Of a DNA stretch of 64,000 nt, positions 46,959-55,220 are shown piece after piece. The position numbers were made by a program, and so were the translations under genes. This DNA is from Methylophilaceae bacterium (GTDB lineage: Bacteria; Pseudomonadota; Gammaproteobacteria; Burkholderiales; Methylophilaceae). The stretch is taken from NCBI GenBank assembly GCA_028247015.1, contig JAOKFJ010000001.1, forward strand, positions 1 to 64,000. The letters run 5' to 3'. The notes under the pieces are model-generated. The model was not told the origin of the DNA, made no database searches, and was given only the letters and a program-made list of their open reading frames with translations. Each line of letters starts with the position of its first letter. Within the stretch, counting starts at the first letter, position 1.

Positions 46959-47323
46959 TATTTTCTTAGCTGATGATATTCCAAATCAGCCAATGAAATT
47001 ATTTCAAGAGCGCCTTCATGAGTAGCTTCAAGAATCACAGGAGGAGCGCAGCCATCCTCCGATGCCTCCAACCATCTACTTGCACATAAACACCAGCGAT
47101 CGCCAGGCTCTAACCCAGGAAAATTAAATTCAGGTCTGGGTGTAGTTAAATCGTTACCTTTTTCTTTTGAATATGTTAAAAATGCTTCATTAACTTCTGC
47201 ACATACTGTATGTTGACCAGAATCTGTCTTACATTGATCACATATACCATTTCTATAATAGCCGGTAATTGGCTCCAAACTGCAAAGCTCTAAAGTACCG
47301 CCTAAAACATTTTTCTTTTCCAT
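46958..47323 (-). CDS. DUF2237 family protein
   Basis: 121 residues. Strongly conserved family signature: 'LELCSLEPITGYYRNGICDQC', 'GQHTVCAEVNEAFLTYSKEKG', 'LTTPRPEFNFPGLEPGDRWCLC' and 'PPVILEATHEGALEII'. Several cysteines occur at family positions, suggesting metal or redox chemistry, but no function is established. Single gene between 6S RNA (convergent) and the EVE protein (divergent). Confidence 0.9.
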   Translation of the reverse strand: MEKKNVLGGTLELCSLEPITGYYRNGICDQCKTDSGQHTVCAEVNEAFLTYSKEKGNDLTTPRPEFNFPGLEPGDRWCLCASRWLEASEDGCAPPVILEATHEGALEIISLADLEYHQLRK

Positions 47324-47389
47324 TTTTCTTCTTCCTCAATTAAACTTAAACTAAGATAACAATAATTCTTCAAATATAGGAAATTTTTT

Positions 47390-47854
47390 ATGCGTTACTG
47401 GCTAATGAAATCAGAACCCTCAGTATTTACAATAGAGGAGCTAGAAAAAGCTCCAAATAAAACAGTCGACTGGATTCCCACAAAAGGTATCAGGAATTAT
47501 CAGGCTAGAAATTTTATGAGAGATGATATGTCATTGGGTGATTTGGCTTTTTTTTATCAATCAAACTGCGATACACCAGGAATTGTTGGAATAATGGAAA
47601 TTACAAAACTTGCCTATCCCGATCCACTTCAATTTTTAAAAGGTAATAAATATTATGATCCAAAATCTTCACCTGATAATCCGCGGTGGCTAAACGTAGA
47701 TATAACTTTAGTTAAAAAATTACCATTAATAGAATTAAAAAAATTAAGAAATTACTCTGAATTAAAAGATATGATGATCTTAAGAAAGGGGAATCGATTG
47801 TCGATTACCCCAGTTTCTCAAAAGGAATGGTTATTTATCAACACGATCTTATAA
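47390..47854 (+). CDS. EVE domain-containing protein
   Basis: 154 residues, single EVE domain of the PUA-like fold: 'MRYWLMKSEPSVFTIEEL', 'GIRNYQARNFMRDDMSLGDLAFFYQSN' region, 'PGIVGIMEITKLAYPDP', 'WLNVDITLVKKLPLIELKKL'. EVE proteins are thought to bind modified bases in DNA or RNA; stand-alone copies are common housekeeping genes. Convergent with the beta-propeller lipoprotein gene, 11 bases apart. Confidence 0.92.
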   Translation: MRYWLMKSEPSVFTIEELEKAPNKTVDWIPTKGIRNYQARNFMRDDMSLGDLAFFYQSNCDTPGIVGIMEITKLAYPDPLQFLKGNKYYDPKSSPDNPRWLNVDITLVKKLPLIELKKLRNYSELKDMMILRKGNRLSITPVSQKEWLFINTIL

Positions 47855-47865
47855 GTATAATTTTT

Positions 47866-48933
47866 CTAATCGTGTGAATGGCCCTGGTGATTTTCTTTTT
47901 GATCTAAACTTCCAATTGCTTTTGGATAAGTTACTATCCCCCATGGGATGCCAGCAACTGGAATACGCTTTTTAATATCTAAAGTTTTTGCATCTATCAA
48001 TAAAACCTCATCTGATCTGCCACAAGCTAACATAATGTTCTTATTATCCGGAGTGAATGTAAAATGCCAACATCTTTTACCTTCAGTTTTTAGCTCATTA
48101 ATCTTGGTAAAATCTTTACCGTCAAATACCTCTAGAGTTTTAGATCTTCCCGCAGCTACATAAAGTTTGTCACCTTTAGAGTTAAAACTTATTCCGTATG
48201 GTGATTTACCTGTATTAACAGTTTTTATATGATTAAATTCTTTATCTAATACAATAAAATTATCACTAAATTCTAATGTTGAGACATAAAAATTACCATC
48301 AGGAGAAACTTTGATTCCTCTTGGTCTCAGTCCATATGGTTCAGTAGAAAAAGTCTTTAATAATTCTCCAGAATCATAGTCATGGATTGTAATAGAGTTA
48401 TCTGCTTCATTGGTCACTATAATTTTCGTGCCATCTTTACTAAATTCAATCCCCTCCGTTTCAGGGCCAGCAGTAATTTCCCTAACTTTTTCTCCCTTCG
48501 CAAGATCAACTACCGCAACTTTTGCAGGAATTTTGTCTTCATCTGCATCATCATCATCATGATGCATTTCACCTTTTGCTGGAGGCTTACCCTTAGATGA
48601 TGGTTCTGTTGATACAAATACTTTACCCTCATGTACTCTCACAAATTCAGGATTAATTCCAACATCAATATTTTTAATCTCTTTAGTTTGTAAATTGATA
48701 ATTGATAGATTAGCATCGGCTTTATTTGCTGTAATTAATAATTTTCCATCATCTGTTACACCAACGCCTCTTGGAAATCCTGCTCCGACTTTAATGTCTT
48801 CAATAATTTCCATTGAATTTAAATCAATGACTGAAACTCCCCCTTTTTGAGAAGTTACATAAGCCTTTCCTTTATCTGAGTTTCCACATCCAATCAAAAA
48901 AATTGATAGTAAAGCTATTTTTATTAAATTCAT
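47866..48933 (-). CDS. YVTN/NHL-type beta-propeller lipoprotein with metal-binding-like segments
   Basis: 355 residues. Signal peptide with a lipobox ('LSIFLIGCGNS'), then about seven repeats of roughly 42 residues ('AYVTSQKGGVSVIDLNSMEI', 'LYVAAGRSKTLEVFDGKDF', 'IMLACGRSDEVLLIDAKTL'), the pattern of YncE/PQQ-associated seven-bladed propellers. A loop between early blades has 'MHHDDDDADEDK' and the C terminus ends with 'NHQGHSHD', both suited to binding metal ions. Ligand and partner unknown. Standing alone between EVE and ilvA. Confidence 0.85.
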   Translation of the reverse strand: MNLIKIALLSIFLIGCGNSDKGKAYVTSQKGGVSVIDLNSMEIIEDIKVGAGFPRGVGVTDDGKLLITANKADANLSIINLQTKEIKNIDVGINPEFVRVHEGKVFVSTEPSSKGKPPAKGEMHHDDDDADEDKIPAKVAVVDLAKGEKVREITAGPETEGIEFSKDGTKIIVTNEADNSITIHDYDSGELLKTFSTEPYGLRPRGIKVSPDGNFYVSTLEFSDNFIVLDKEFNHIKTVNTGKSPYGISFNSKGDKLYVAAGRSKTLEVFDGKDFTKINELKTEGKRCWHFTFTPDNKNIMLACGRSDEVLLIDAKTLDIKKRIPVAGIPWGIVTYPKAIGSLDQKENHQGHSHD

Positions 48934-49027
48934 TTATATCTTCCTTTTTTATAATTTTATTACGATATTATAATATGTCTTAAATAGGAATTGTTCACTT
49001 CTATTCTTTATTTAATTATTTATCAAA

Positions 49028-50554
49028 TTAATCATTTTCGTTATTTTTTCCAAGAAATAATTTATAAGCTTCATTATTAGTCTCATTGATATAGGTATAC
49101 CCAAGATTCTTTAAGAATTCTTTGAATTCTTCTTTGCTTTCTTCATCAACCTGCATACCAACCAACACTCTCCCAATATCGGAACCATGGTTGCGATAAT
49201 GAAATAAACTAATATTCCAATGACCCATTTTTTCTAGAAAATTTAATAATGCCCCAGGTTTTTCAGGAAATTCAAATCTATATATAACTTCATTTTTAGC
49301 TTCTGGGGCATGGCCACCGACCAAATGTCTTAAATGAAGCTTAGCAACTTCGTTATGAGTTAAATCTATTGGTTCAAGAGAGGCTCTTTTTAAAACTTCA
49401 AATATTGATTTAGCTTCATTAAAGTTTTTTACACTAATACCAACAAAAATATTCGCACTATTATCAGTTGAATATCTATAATTAAATTCAGTAATATTTT
49501 TTTCACCAATCAGGCTGCAAAAGGTTTTAAAAGCTCCGGGTTTTTCAGGGATGGTAACAGCAAAAATTGCCTCTCTTTCTTCACCAATTTCTGCTCTTTC
49601 CGAAACAAACCCAAGTCGATCAAAATTCATATTTGCCCCAGAAGCAGTTGCGACAAAAGTTTTTGTTTCAACATTATTTTTTTTAATATAAGACTTTATA
49701 CCTGCTACTGCTAATGCTCCAGCAGGTTCTAAAATAGTTCTCGTATCTTCAAACACATCTTTTATTGCTGCACAAATTTCATCTTTACTAACAACAATCA
49801 TTTCATCAACATATTGCTGACAAATTTTAAAAGGAAGCTCTCCTACTTGCTTTAATGCAGCTCCTTCTGCAAATAAACTAATCCTATCTAAAGTAACTCT
49901 CCTTTTTGCTGCAAGTGATTTTGTCATTGCATCTGCACCCTCAGCTTCAACTCCAATTATTTTTATTTCAGGTTTTACAGCTTTTATATAGGCAGCTATT
50001 CCTGAAATTAAACCCCCGCCTCCAACACAGCAAAAAATAGCATCAATTGGACGAGAGTAATCTTCTAAAATTTCTTTTGCTATCGTTCCTTGCCCAGCTA
50101 TCACTTCTGGATCATCAAATGGATGGACAAATATTGAGCCTTGTTTCTTTTGAATACCTAAGGCATGATCAAAGCATTCATGAAGTGTTTCTCCGTGCAA
50201 GACTACTTTAGCTCCATGGGATTCAACGGCATTAATTTTTATAATAGGAGTTGTTTTAGGCATGACAATTGTTGCCTTACATTCTAAAATTTTTGCTGCT
50301 AACGCTACACCCTGAGCATGATTCCCTGCTGAACAAGCGATAACCCCATTTAAAAGATTCTCATCACTTAAGTTTTTCATTTTATTATAGGCACCACGTA
50401 TCTTAAAAGAAAAAACCGGCTGAAGATCTTCGCGCTTTAATAGAATATTATTATTGAATCTTTTTGATAAATTTAATTGCTTCTCTAGGGGTGTCCTCAG
50501 AGCTGCATCATAAACATTTGCTTTATCTATTCTGTCTTTATACTCATTTTTCAT
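49028..50554 (-). CDS. ilvA: Threonine ammonia-lyase, biosynthetic
   Basis: PLP enzyme that deaminates threonine to 2-oxobutanoate for isoleucine synthesis. 508 residues. PLP lysine in 'PVFSFKIRGAYNKM', glycine-rich phosphate loop 'CCVGGGGLISGIAAYIKA', and two C-terminal ACT-like regulatory domains (from about 335 and 425; 'FAVTIPEKPGAFKTFCSLIG', 'YRFEFPEKPGALLNFLEKMG'). The two regulatory domains indicate the isoleucine-feedback-inhibited form. Divergent from rpiA, 81 bases between starts. Confidence 0.96.
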   Translation of the reverse strand: MKNEYKDRIDKANVYDAALRTPLEKQLNLSKRFNNNILLKREDLQPVFSFKIRGAYNKMKNLSDENLLNGVIACSAGNHAQGVALAAKILECKATIVMPKTTPIIKINAVESHGAKVVLHGETLHECFDHALGIQKKQGSIFVHPFDDPEVIAGQGTIAKEILEDYSRPIDAIFCCVGGGGLISGIAAYIKAVKPEIKIIGVEAEGADAMTKSLAAKRRVTLDRISLFAEGAALKQVGELPFKICQQYVDEMIVVSKDEICAAIKDVFEDTRTILEPAGALAVAGIKSYIKKNNVETKTFVATASGANMNFDRLGFVSERAEIGEEREAIFAVTIPEKPGAFKTFCSLIGEKNITEFNYRYSTDNSANIFVGISVKNFNEAKSIFEVLKRASLEPIDLTHNEVAKLHLRHLVGGHAPEAKNEVIYRFEFPEKPGALLNFLEKMGHWNISLFHYRNHGSDIGRVLVGMQVDEESKEEFKEFLKNLGYTYINETNNEAYKLFLGKNNEND

Positions 50555-50635
50555 AATTTATAGCAATACTCAATAAACATTTCAACGTGTATCATATAAC
50601 CATAATTTTTGTTCAAAACAAAGGGTTTAAATAAA

Positions 50636-51301
50636 ATGGGCTTAACACAAGACGAACTAAAAAAGCAAGTTGCTGATGCAGCGATTAAGTATGTCAAATC
50701 AGGAATTATTGGAGTAGGGACTGGATCTACTGCAAACTACTTTATTGATGCTTTAGCAACGATTAAGCATAAAATTGAGGGGGCAGTCGCAAGCAGCGAA
50801 GCAACGGCTAAACGATTGCAGTCACATGGTATTCAAGTTTTTGATTTAAATACAGTTGATGGAATGGATATCTATGTCGATGGTGCAGATGAAATTACTG
50901 AACACATGCATATGCTTAAAGGTGGGGGCGGGGCATTAACAAGAGAGAAAATTGTAGCCGCCAATGCCAAAGATTTTATCTGTATTTGTGATGAAACAAA
51001 ATTTGTTCCTGTACTAGGAAAGTTTCCTCTACCCGTAGAAGTTCTTCCCATGGCACGAGGTTATGTTGCCAGACAGTTAATAAAATTAGGCGGTCAGCCT
51101 GAATTAAGGGACTTCACTACAGATAATGGAAATATTATTCTAGATGTACATGGCTTAAAAATTTCTGATCCAATTAAGATGGAAAATGAAATTAACCAAA
51201 TTGTAGGAGTTGTGACTAATGGCCTATTTGCATCAAGGCCTGCAAATATACTTCTATTAGCAACACATCAAGGTGTAAAAACCAGTACCTCTAACAATTG
51301 A
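50636..51301 (+). CDS. rpiA: Ribose-5-phosphate isomerase A
   Basis: Interconverts ribose-5-P and ribulose-5-P. 221 residues from ATG 50636 (the track's TTG at 50609 adds 9 poor residues). '[18 protein letters not shown]', '[14 protein letters not shown]', '[18 protein letters not shown]' and '[18 protein letters not shown]' are the family blocks; catalytic Asp and Glu are in the second. Ribulose-5-P is also the acceptor for the RuMP cycle and the KdsD substrate. Confidence 0.96.
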   Translation: MGLTQDELKKQVADAAIKYVKSGIIGVGTGSTANYFIDALATIKHKIEGAVASSEATAKRLQSHGIQVFDLNTVDGMDIYVDGADEITEHMHMLKGGGGALTREKIVAANAKDFICICDETKFVPVLGKFPLPVEVLPMARGYVARQLIKLGGQPELRDFTTDNGNIILDVHGLKISDPIKMENEINQIVGVVTNGLFASRPANILLLATHQGVKTSTSNN

Positions 51302-51381
51302 GGGTGACTTGGTAAACATAATTAATTTATAATAGTTTATTGTCTGAGGACAATAACAATATTTTTTGGGGGAAATACATA

Positions 51382-52086
51382 ATGGCAGCTGAACATATAT
51401 ACACTCAGTATGATACTGACTTAGAAGCCATACGAGCTAAAGTGCTAGAGATGGGAGGTATCGTTGAAGAACAATTAACTGATTCTGTGTCTTCCCTTAT
51501 GAATGCCGATGCGAAATTAGCTGACAGCGTTATCAAAAAAGATGAGCGAGTTAATTCCCTAGAATCAGAAATTGATGAAGCCTGTTCAGAAATTATTGCA
51601 AAACGCTCGCCAATTGCTAGTGACCTTAGAAATGTATTGATGATGCTAAGAATTATTACAGATCTTGAAAGAATTGGAGATGAAGCTTCAAAGATAGCTA
51701 AAGCAACGCAGCGAATATATGAAAAAGATCGAATGAGTAAACCTCAGACTAAAGAAATTCAATCAATATATGAAAAATTACAATACATGCTAAGAACTGC
51801 CTTAAATTCTTTTGCAAGACTTGATGTTACTGAAACTGTTGCAGTACTTGAAAGTGACAAAGAGGTAGATGGCGAGTACCGTGCCTATATGAGACAGTTA
51901 TTAACTTATATGCTGGAAGATCCTAGAACAATTTCTTTATCACTCGAATTGATGTTTGTTGCTAAATCTTTAGAACGTATCGGAGATCATTCTAAAAATG
52001 TTTCTCAGAATGTTATCTATACTGTCAAAGGAAAAGACGTGAGACATTCTTCAATCAATGAGATTAAGGCTGAACTAAAAAATTAA
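51382..52086 (+). CDS. phoU: Phosphate transport system regulator PhoU
   Basis: 234 residues from ATG 51382, which has a GGGGGAAA ribosome binding site; the track's TTG start adds 14 residues. Two repeats of three-helix bundle typical of PhoU, each with an E/DxxxD metal cluster segment ('IITDLERIGDEASKIAKATQ' and 'MFVAKSLERIGDHSKNVSQN'). It represses the Pho regulon through PstSCAB/PhoR, none of which is adjacent. A TATAAT at 51328-51333 could belong to its own promoter. Convergent with yggX. Confidence 0.94.
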   Translation: MAAEHIYTQYDTDLEAIRAKVLEMGGIVEEQLTDSVSSLMNADAKLADSVIKKDERVNSLESEIDEACSEIIAKRSPIASDLRNVLMMLRIITDLERIGDEASKIAKATQRIYEKDRMSKPQTKEIQSIYEKLQYMLRTALNSFARLDVTETVAVLESDKEVDGEYRAYMRQLLTYMLEDPRTISLSLELMFVAKSLERIGDHSKNVSQNVIYTVKGKDVRHSSINEIKAELKN

Positions 52087-52088
52087 TT

Positions 52089-52361
52089 TTATTTACTAGG
52101 TGGGACGTAACCCGACGCACTGTCAGCACCAAGGCCAAAGAAATAAGCTTCTGTTTGGTCAGTCAGATATTTTCTTGCCTGTGGATCCACTAAACTAAGA
52201 CGATTTTCATTTAAAAGCATAGTTTGCTGTGTTAACCAACCGGCCCAAGCCTCCTTAGAAACATTTTCAAAAATCTTTTTGCCTAGCTCACCGGGGTATG
52301 GAGGAAAATCTAGTCCCTCAGCTTCTTTGCCTAATTTTACGCATTTTACAGTTCTAGCCAT
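52089..52361 (-). CDS. yggX: Fe(2+)-trafficking protein YggX
   Basis: 90-residue small protein, full family length: '[20 protein letters not shown]', '[20 protein letters not shown]', '[16 protein letters not shown]'. The single N-terminal cysteine is conserved in the family. Implicated in iron handling and protection of Fe-S clusters from oxidation. Its stop lies 3 bases from the phoU stop on the other strand. Confidence 0.95.
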   Translation of the reverse strand: MARTVKCVKLGKEAEGLDFPPYPGELGKKIFENVSKEAWAGWLTQQTMLLNENRLSLVDPQARKYLTDQTEAYFFGLGADSASGYVPPSK

Positions 52362-52420
52362 ACTATCTCCTATTTAGATTATTAATCATACTTGATATCA
52401 CCACTATTAAATAATAGTTT

Positions 52421-52429
52421 TGATATAAT
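52421..52429 (+). promoter_or_regulatory. Extended -10 promoter element before dgkA-like gene
   Basis: TGATATAAT is a perfect extended -10 (TG, one base, TATAAT) 32 bases upstream of the GTG start. No good -35 is seen, as is common with extended -10 promoters. The same nine bases occur before tRNA-Phe. Confidence 0.5.
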
Positions 52430-52460
52430 CACTCTTGATTTTAACAAGAGAAATTAATCC

Positions 52461-52820
52461 GTGAGTAAAAATTTTACCGATACATTAATTGATGTACTTA
52501 AACATTCTATTGAAGGCTTTAAGGCAGATTTTATGAATAAAAAAAATTTTCAACAAGAGATTTCTCTAGCATTGTTCCTAATCATAGTAAGTTTTATTAT
52601 TAGCGAAACAACTATCCAAAAAATATTATTAATTAGTAGTATTCTAATTATGGTAATTGTAGATTTTTTCAATCATAACGTTCTACCAGCAGTTGAAGGG
52701 TTTTCTTTCAACAATCACAATCTTAAATCAGTTAGTCGTATAAAAAATATTACCAAAATCCTAGTATATTTTGCCATTATTAATCTTATATCAACTTGGT
52801 TATTCGTCCTCTTCACTTAA
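52461..52820 (+). CDS. DgkA-like diacylglycerol kinase, active-site residues altered
   Basis: 119 residues, three transmembrane helices, in the size class of DgkA. Aligning by eye with E. coli DgkA, the N-terminal 'HSIEGFKADFMNKKNFQQE' matches YSWKGLRAAWINEAAFRQE and 'VDFFNHNVLPAVEG' matches VEILNSAIEAVVDR. In these blocks the metal-binding Glu28 and Glu76 positions become Lys and Leu, and Lys94-Asp95 becomes Lys-Asn. The fold seems kept while catalysis is doubtful. GTG start after a gap with an extended -10. It may be a decaying gene or a re-purposed membrane protein. Confidence 0.72.
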   Translation: MSKNFTDTLIDVLKHSIEGFKADFMNKKNFQQEISLALFLIIVSFIISETTIQKILLISSILIMVIVDFFNHNVLPAVEGFSFNNHNLKSVSRIKNITKILVYFAIINLISTWLFVLFT

Positions 52821-52873
52821 TTCAGCAAAAATATAATTAGCTTACAAGGTAATTTAATTAAAAAATAAAAGTG

Positions 52874-52882
52874 TGGTATATT
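52874..52882 (+). promoter_or_regulatory. Extended -10 promoter of the btuB leader
   Basis: TGGTATATT (TG, one base, TATATT) lies about 50 bases before the core of the cobalamin riboswitch. The -35 region (TTTAAT, about 18 bases upstream) is weak. It would start the leader RNA near 52889. Confidence 0.4.
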
Positions 52883-52929
52883 CTCAGCACAGTTTGTAGG
52901 TGATGAACTCTTCTAATGTACATTCTTCT

Positions 52930-53078
52930 GAAGATTTCATTGAAACTGGGAAATAGGTGCGTTAAATACAATTCCTATACTGCCCCCGCAACGGTAAGTA
53001 AGCGTGGATTCAAAAAAATAGTCACTGAGAGATCGGGAAGGCTTTGAATCAAATCTTACAAGTCCGGAGACCGGCCTA
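52930..53078 (+). ncRNA. Cobalamin (B12) riboswitch aptamer
   Basis: Leader of btuB. Core blocks in the expected order: GGGAAATAGGTGCG, CTGCCCCCGCAACGGTAAG, GTCACTGAGAGATCGGGAAGG, and the B12 box AGTCCGGAGACCGGCC. These are the signature sequences of the cobalamin riboswitch family. The 5' boundary is approximate. The family shuts off expression when cobalamin is bound. Confidence 0.95.
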
Positions 53079-53097
53079 GAAAACTCACTCTGAAATA

Positions 53098-53110
53098 CAG
53101 CGGGGAGCTG
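53098..53110 (+). promoter_or_regulatory. Hairpin with GCGGGG loop after the B12 aptamer
   Basis: CAGC-GGGGA-GCTG, a 4-bp stem with a G-rich loop. GCGGGG is the perfect complement of CCCCGC in the L5 region of the aptamer (CTGCCCCCGCAA), as expected for the regulatory L5-L13 kissing loop of cobalamin riboswitches. Confidence 0.55.
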
Positions 53111-53180
53111 ATATTTGACTTGTATTTATTTACTCGTAATTTAATTCATCTCATCCAATGTATTTCTATATTTATTAATC

Positions 53181-53196
53181 CATGCGGGGTCGCATG
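53181..53196 (+). promoter_or_regulatory. Second GCGGGG hairpin just before the btuB ribosome binding site
   Basis: CATGCG-GGGT-CGCATG, a perfect 6-bp stem with 4-base loop, ending 11 bases before the btuB ATG and next to the TTAGGA ribosome binding site. It again contains GCGGGG, complementary to CCCCGC in the aptamer. Confidence 0.6.
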
Positions 53197-53207
53197 AATA
53201 TTTAGGA

Positions 53208-55190
53208 ATGCTAATGTTTTATAAAAATCTAATTTTAATTCTTTCGTTAATTTTAACTTCAATTAATGTAAATGCAGAAAACAGTATAGAAACAGAAGAA
53301 ATTATTGTAAAAAAATACCAATACGATAGTCAAGAAAGTCTCTCGCCATACTCCGTAGAAATTCATACAGGAGCTCAAATTGAATTGACCGGAAGTAACT
53401 CCCTTACCGACTATCTTGCTCAGCATAGTTCACTAAATATTGTTCCAGGCTATGGAGATAAAACAAAGCCAAAGATAGACATGAGAGGTTATGGAACTGA
53501 AGCTGGTTATCAGAATGTAGTCATATCTGTCGATGGGCAACGTTTAAATAATATTGATGGGAGCAGTCAGCTCTTAGGTTCAATAGATATAAGTAGTATT
53601 GACAGAATCGAGATTGTTAAGGGGTCAGGATCAGTAAGACATGGGGATGGCGCCATGGCAGGTGTAGTTCAAATATACACTAAAGATTACAGTGGTTATT
53701 CTATAGAAACAGCTGTTGGAAATAATGGAATACTTAAGAAAATTGCGAATGCTGGAATTAATGGAGATAATTTTAATCTATCAGTTAACGTCACCGAAGA
53801 CCGGCATAAAGGATTTAGTGAGAGAGATATCAATGGTGAAAGTGATAGATTTCAAAATAAAACACAAGTCGCTAAATTAAAGATTACTCCAGCAAAAGAT
53901 CTACTTTTAAACTTTGGGGTAACTAGCTCAAGAATTTATACTTACTTGGCGGGACCTATGACTAAAGATGAATTTCATAGCAACCCTGCTCAGAATTCTG
54001 ACATATCATATAATAATTATGATACTGACTCAGATACATATAGTGCGGGACTTGAATATAAAGCCAGTGAAAAACTTAATATTAAAGCAGATTATTACTA
54101 CGAAGATAAACTTTATAATGCTAAGCGTGCTTCCGGGGCTTTATACACTAAGGACTACGAAGGGGTTAATATTGAAGCAGAATACCAAGAGGACAATTAT
54201 ACGATAGCAACAGGTCTCGATTATTTTGAAGGGTCCCGAGAAGATACAACGTATGGGGGGATAACATCAAAAGATAATATTGCCATTTTCGTTGACTCAC
54301 AGTTTCAACCCGCTTGGCTCCCCAAGAACATGGGTCTCTCTGCAGGATTTAGACAAGAATGGGTAGATTACACTCATCTTGATTCGACAGCTAAGACGTC
54401 AACAGACGAATCATTAAATGCTTGGGATATTGGCCTAAATTATGAATTTGATTCTCAATTAAGTTTCTTTGGAAATTATAATCATGCCTACCAAGCTCCA
54501 GATATTGATAGATTTTTTGTTGGAGTATATTCGGGATCTAGTCCCTACCCTTTAATTAGTCGTGCCTTTAATGCATTCATAAAGCCATCAGAAGTAGATA
54601 CCTTAAATGTGGGATTTAACCATATTACTAAACAAAATAAATTAAAGGTTGTTGCCTTTTATTCAGACCTTAAAGATGAGATAGTCTACAACCCCGGTAC
54701 ATTTAAAAATGAAAATATCGATAACTCTGAGAAATATGGGTTAGAGATTCATGATAATTATACATTTAATAATAAGTCCAACATTAATGTAGTCTATAAA
54801 TTCATTGAAGCAAAAATTGGTAAGGATTCACACGCAAAATTTATAGATGGTAAAGCAATGCCAGGGGTGCCTAATAACTCAATACTTGTAAATCTGCAGC
54901 ATAAATTTTCTGAGCAAATGCGATTTAATTTGAGCCATACTTGGAAACAAGATGCCTATATATGGGATGATTTCCAAAATGTTGCTTCTGTAAGACAACC
55001 AGCATATATTTCGACAGATATCGCCGTAAATTATGAGATCAAGGGATTGAATCAATTCAAAAAAGTTAGCCTTTACGGGTCGGTGACCAATTTATTTGAG
55101 CACTACAATGCACTGCAAAGTTATGCTAATTCAATATATCCTTTTAATTTTTCTAGGACGATTATTTCAGGGCTTAAAATTGAATTTTAA
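53208..55190 (+). CDS. btuB: TonB-dependent vitamin B12 receptor BtuB
   Basis: Outer-membrane receptor for cobalamin uptake. 660 residues: signal peptide (about 1-25, ending 'SINVNAENS'), a TonB-box-like segment ('EEIIVKK'), plug domain ('YQNVVISVDGQRLNNIDGSS', 'IDRIEIVKGSGSVRHGDGAMAGVVQIYT'), then a 22-stranded barrel ending with an outer-membrane-type terminal Phe ('LKIEF'). The call to B12 rests on the riboswitch in its leader and the BtuM-like gene next door. TonB/ExbBD and BtuF are not in the window. Confidence 0.93.
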   Translation: MLMFYKNLILILSLILTSINVNAENSIETEEIIVKKYQYDSQESLSPYSVEIHTGAQIELTGSNSLTDYLAQHSSLNIVPGYGDKTKPKIDMRGYGTEAGYQNVVISVDGQRLNNIDGSSQLLGSIDISSIDRIEIVKGSGSVRHGDGAMAGVVQIYTKDYSGYSIETAVGNNGILKKIANAGINGDNFNLSVNVTEDRHKGFSERDINGESDRFQNKTQVAKLKITPAKDLLLNFGVTSSRIYTYLAGPMTKDEFHSNPAQNSDISYNNYDTDSDTYSAGLEYKASEKLNIKADYYYEDKLYNAKRASGALYTKDYEGVNIEAEYQEDNYTIATGLDYFEGSREDTTYGGITSKDNIAIFVDSQFQPAWLPKNMGLSAGFRQEWVDYTHLDSTAKTSTDESLNAWDIGLNYEFDSQLSFFGNYNHAYQAPDIDRFFVGVYSGSSPYPLISRAFNAFIKPSEVDTLNVGFNHITKQNKLKVVAFYSDLKDEIVYNPGTFKNENIDNSEKYGLEIHDNYTFNNKSNINVVYKFIEAKIGKDSHAKFIDGKAMPGVPNNSILVNLQHKFSEQMRFNLSHTWKQDAYIWDDFQNVASVRQPAYISTDIAVNYEIKGLNQFKKVSLYGSVTNLFEHYNALQSYANSIYPFNFSRTIISGLKIEF

Positions 55191-55220
55191 TAAGTTTGTT
55201 TCTGATGTTAAAATTACTTA

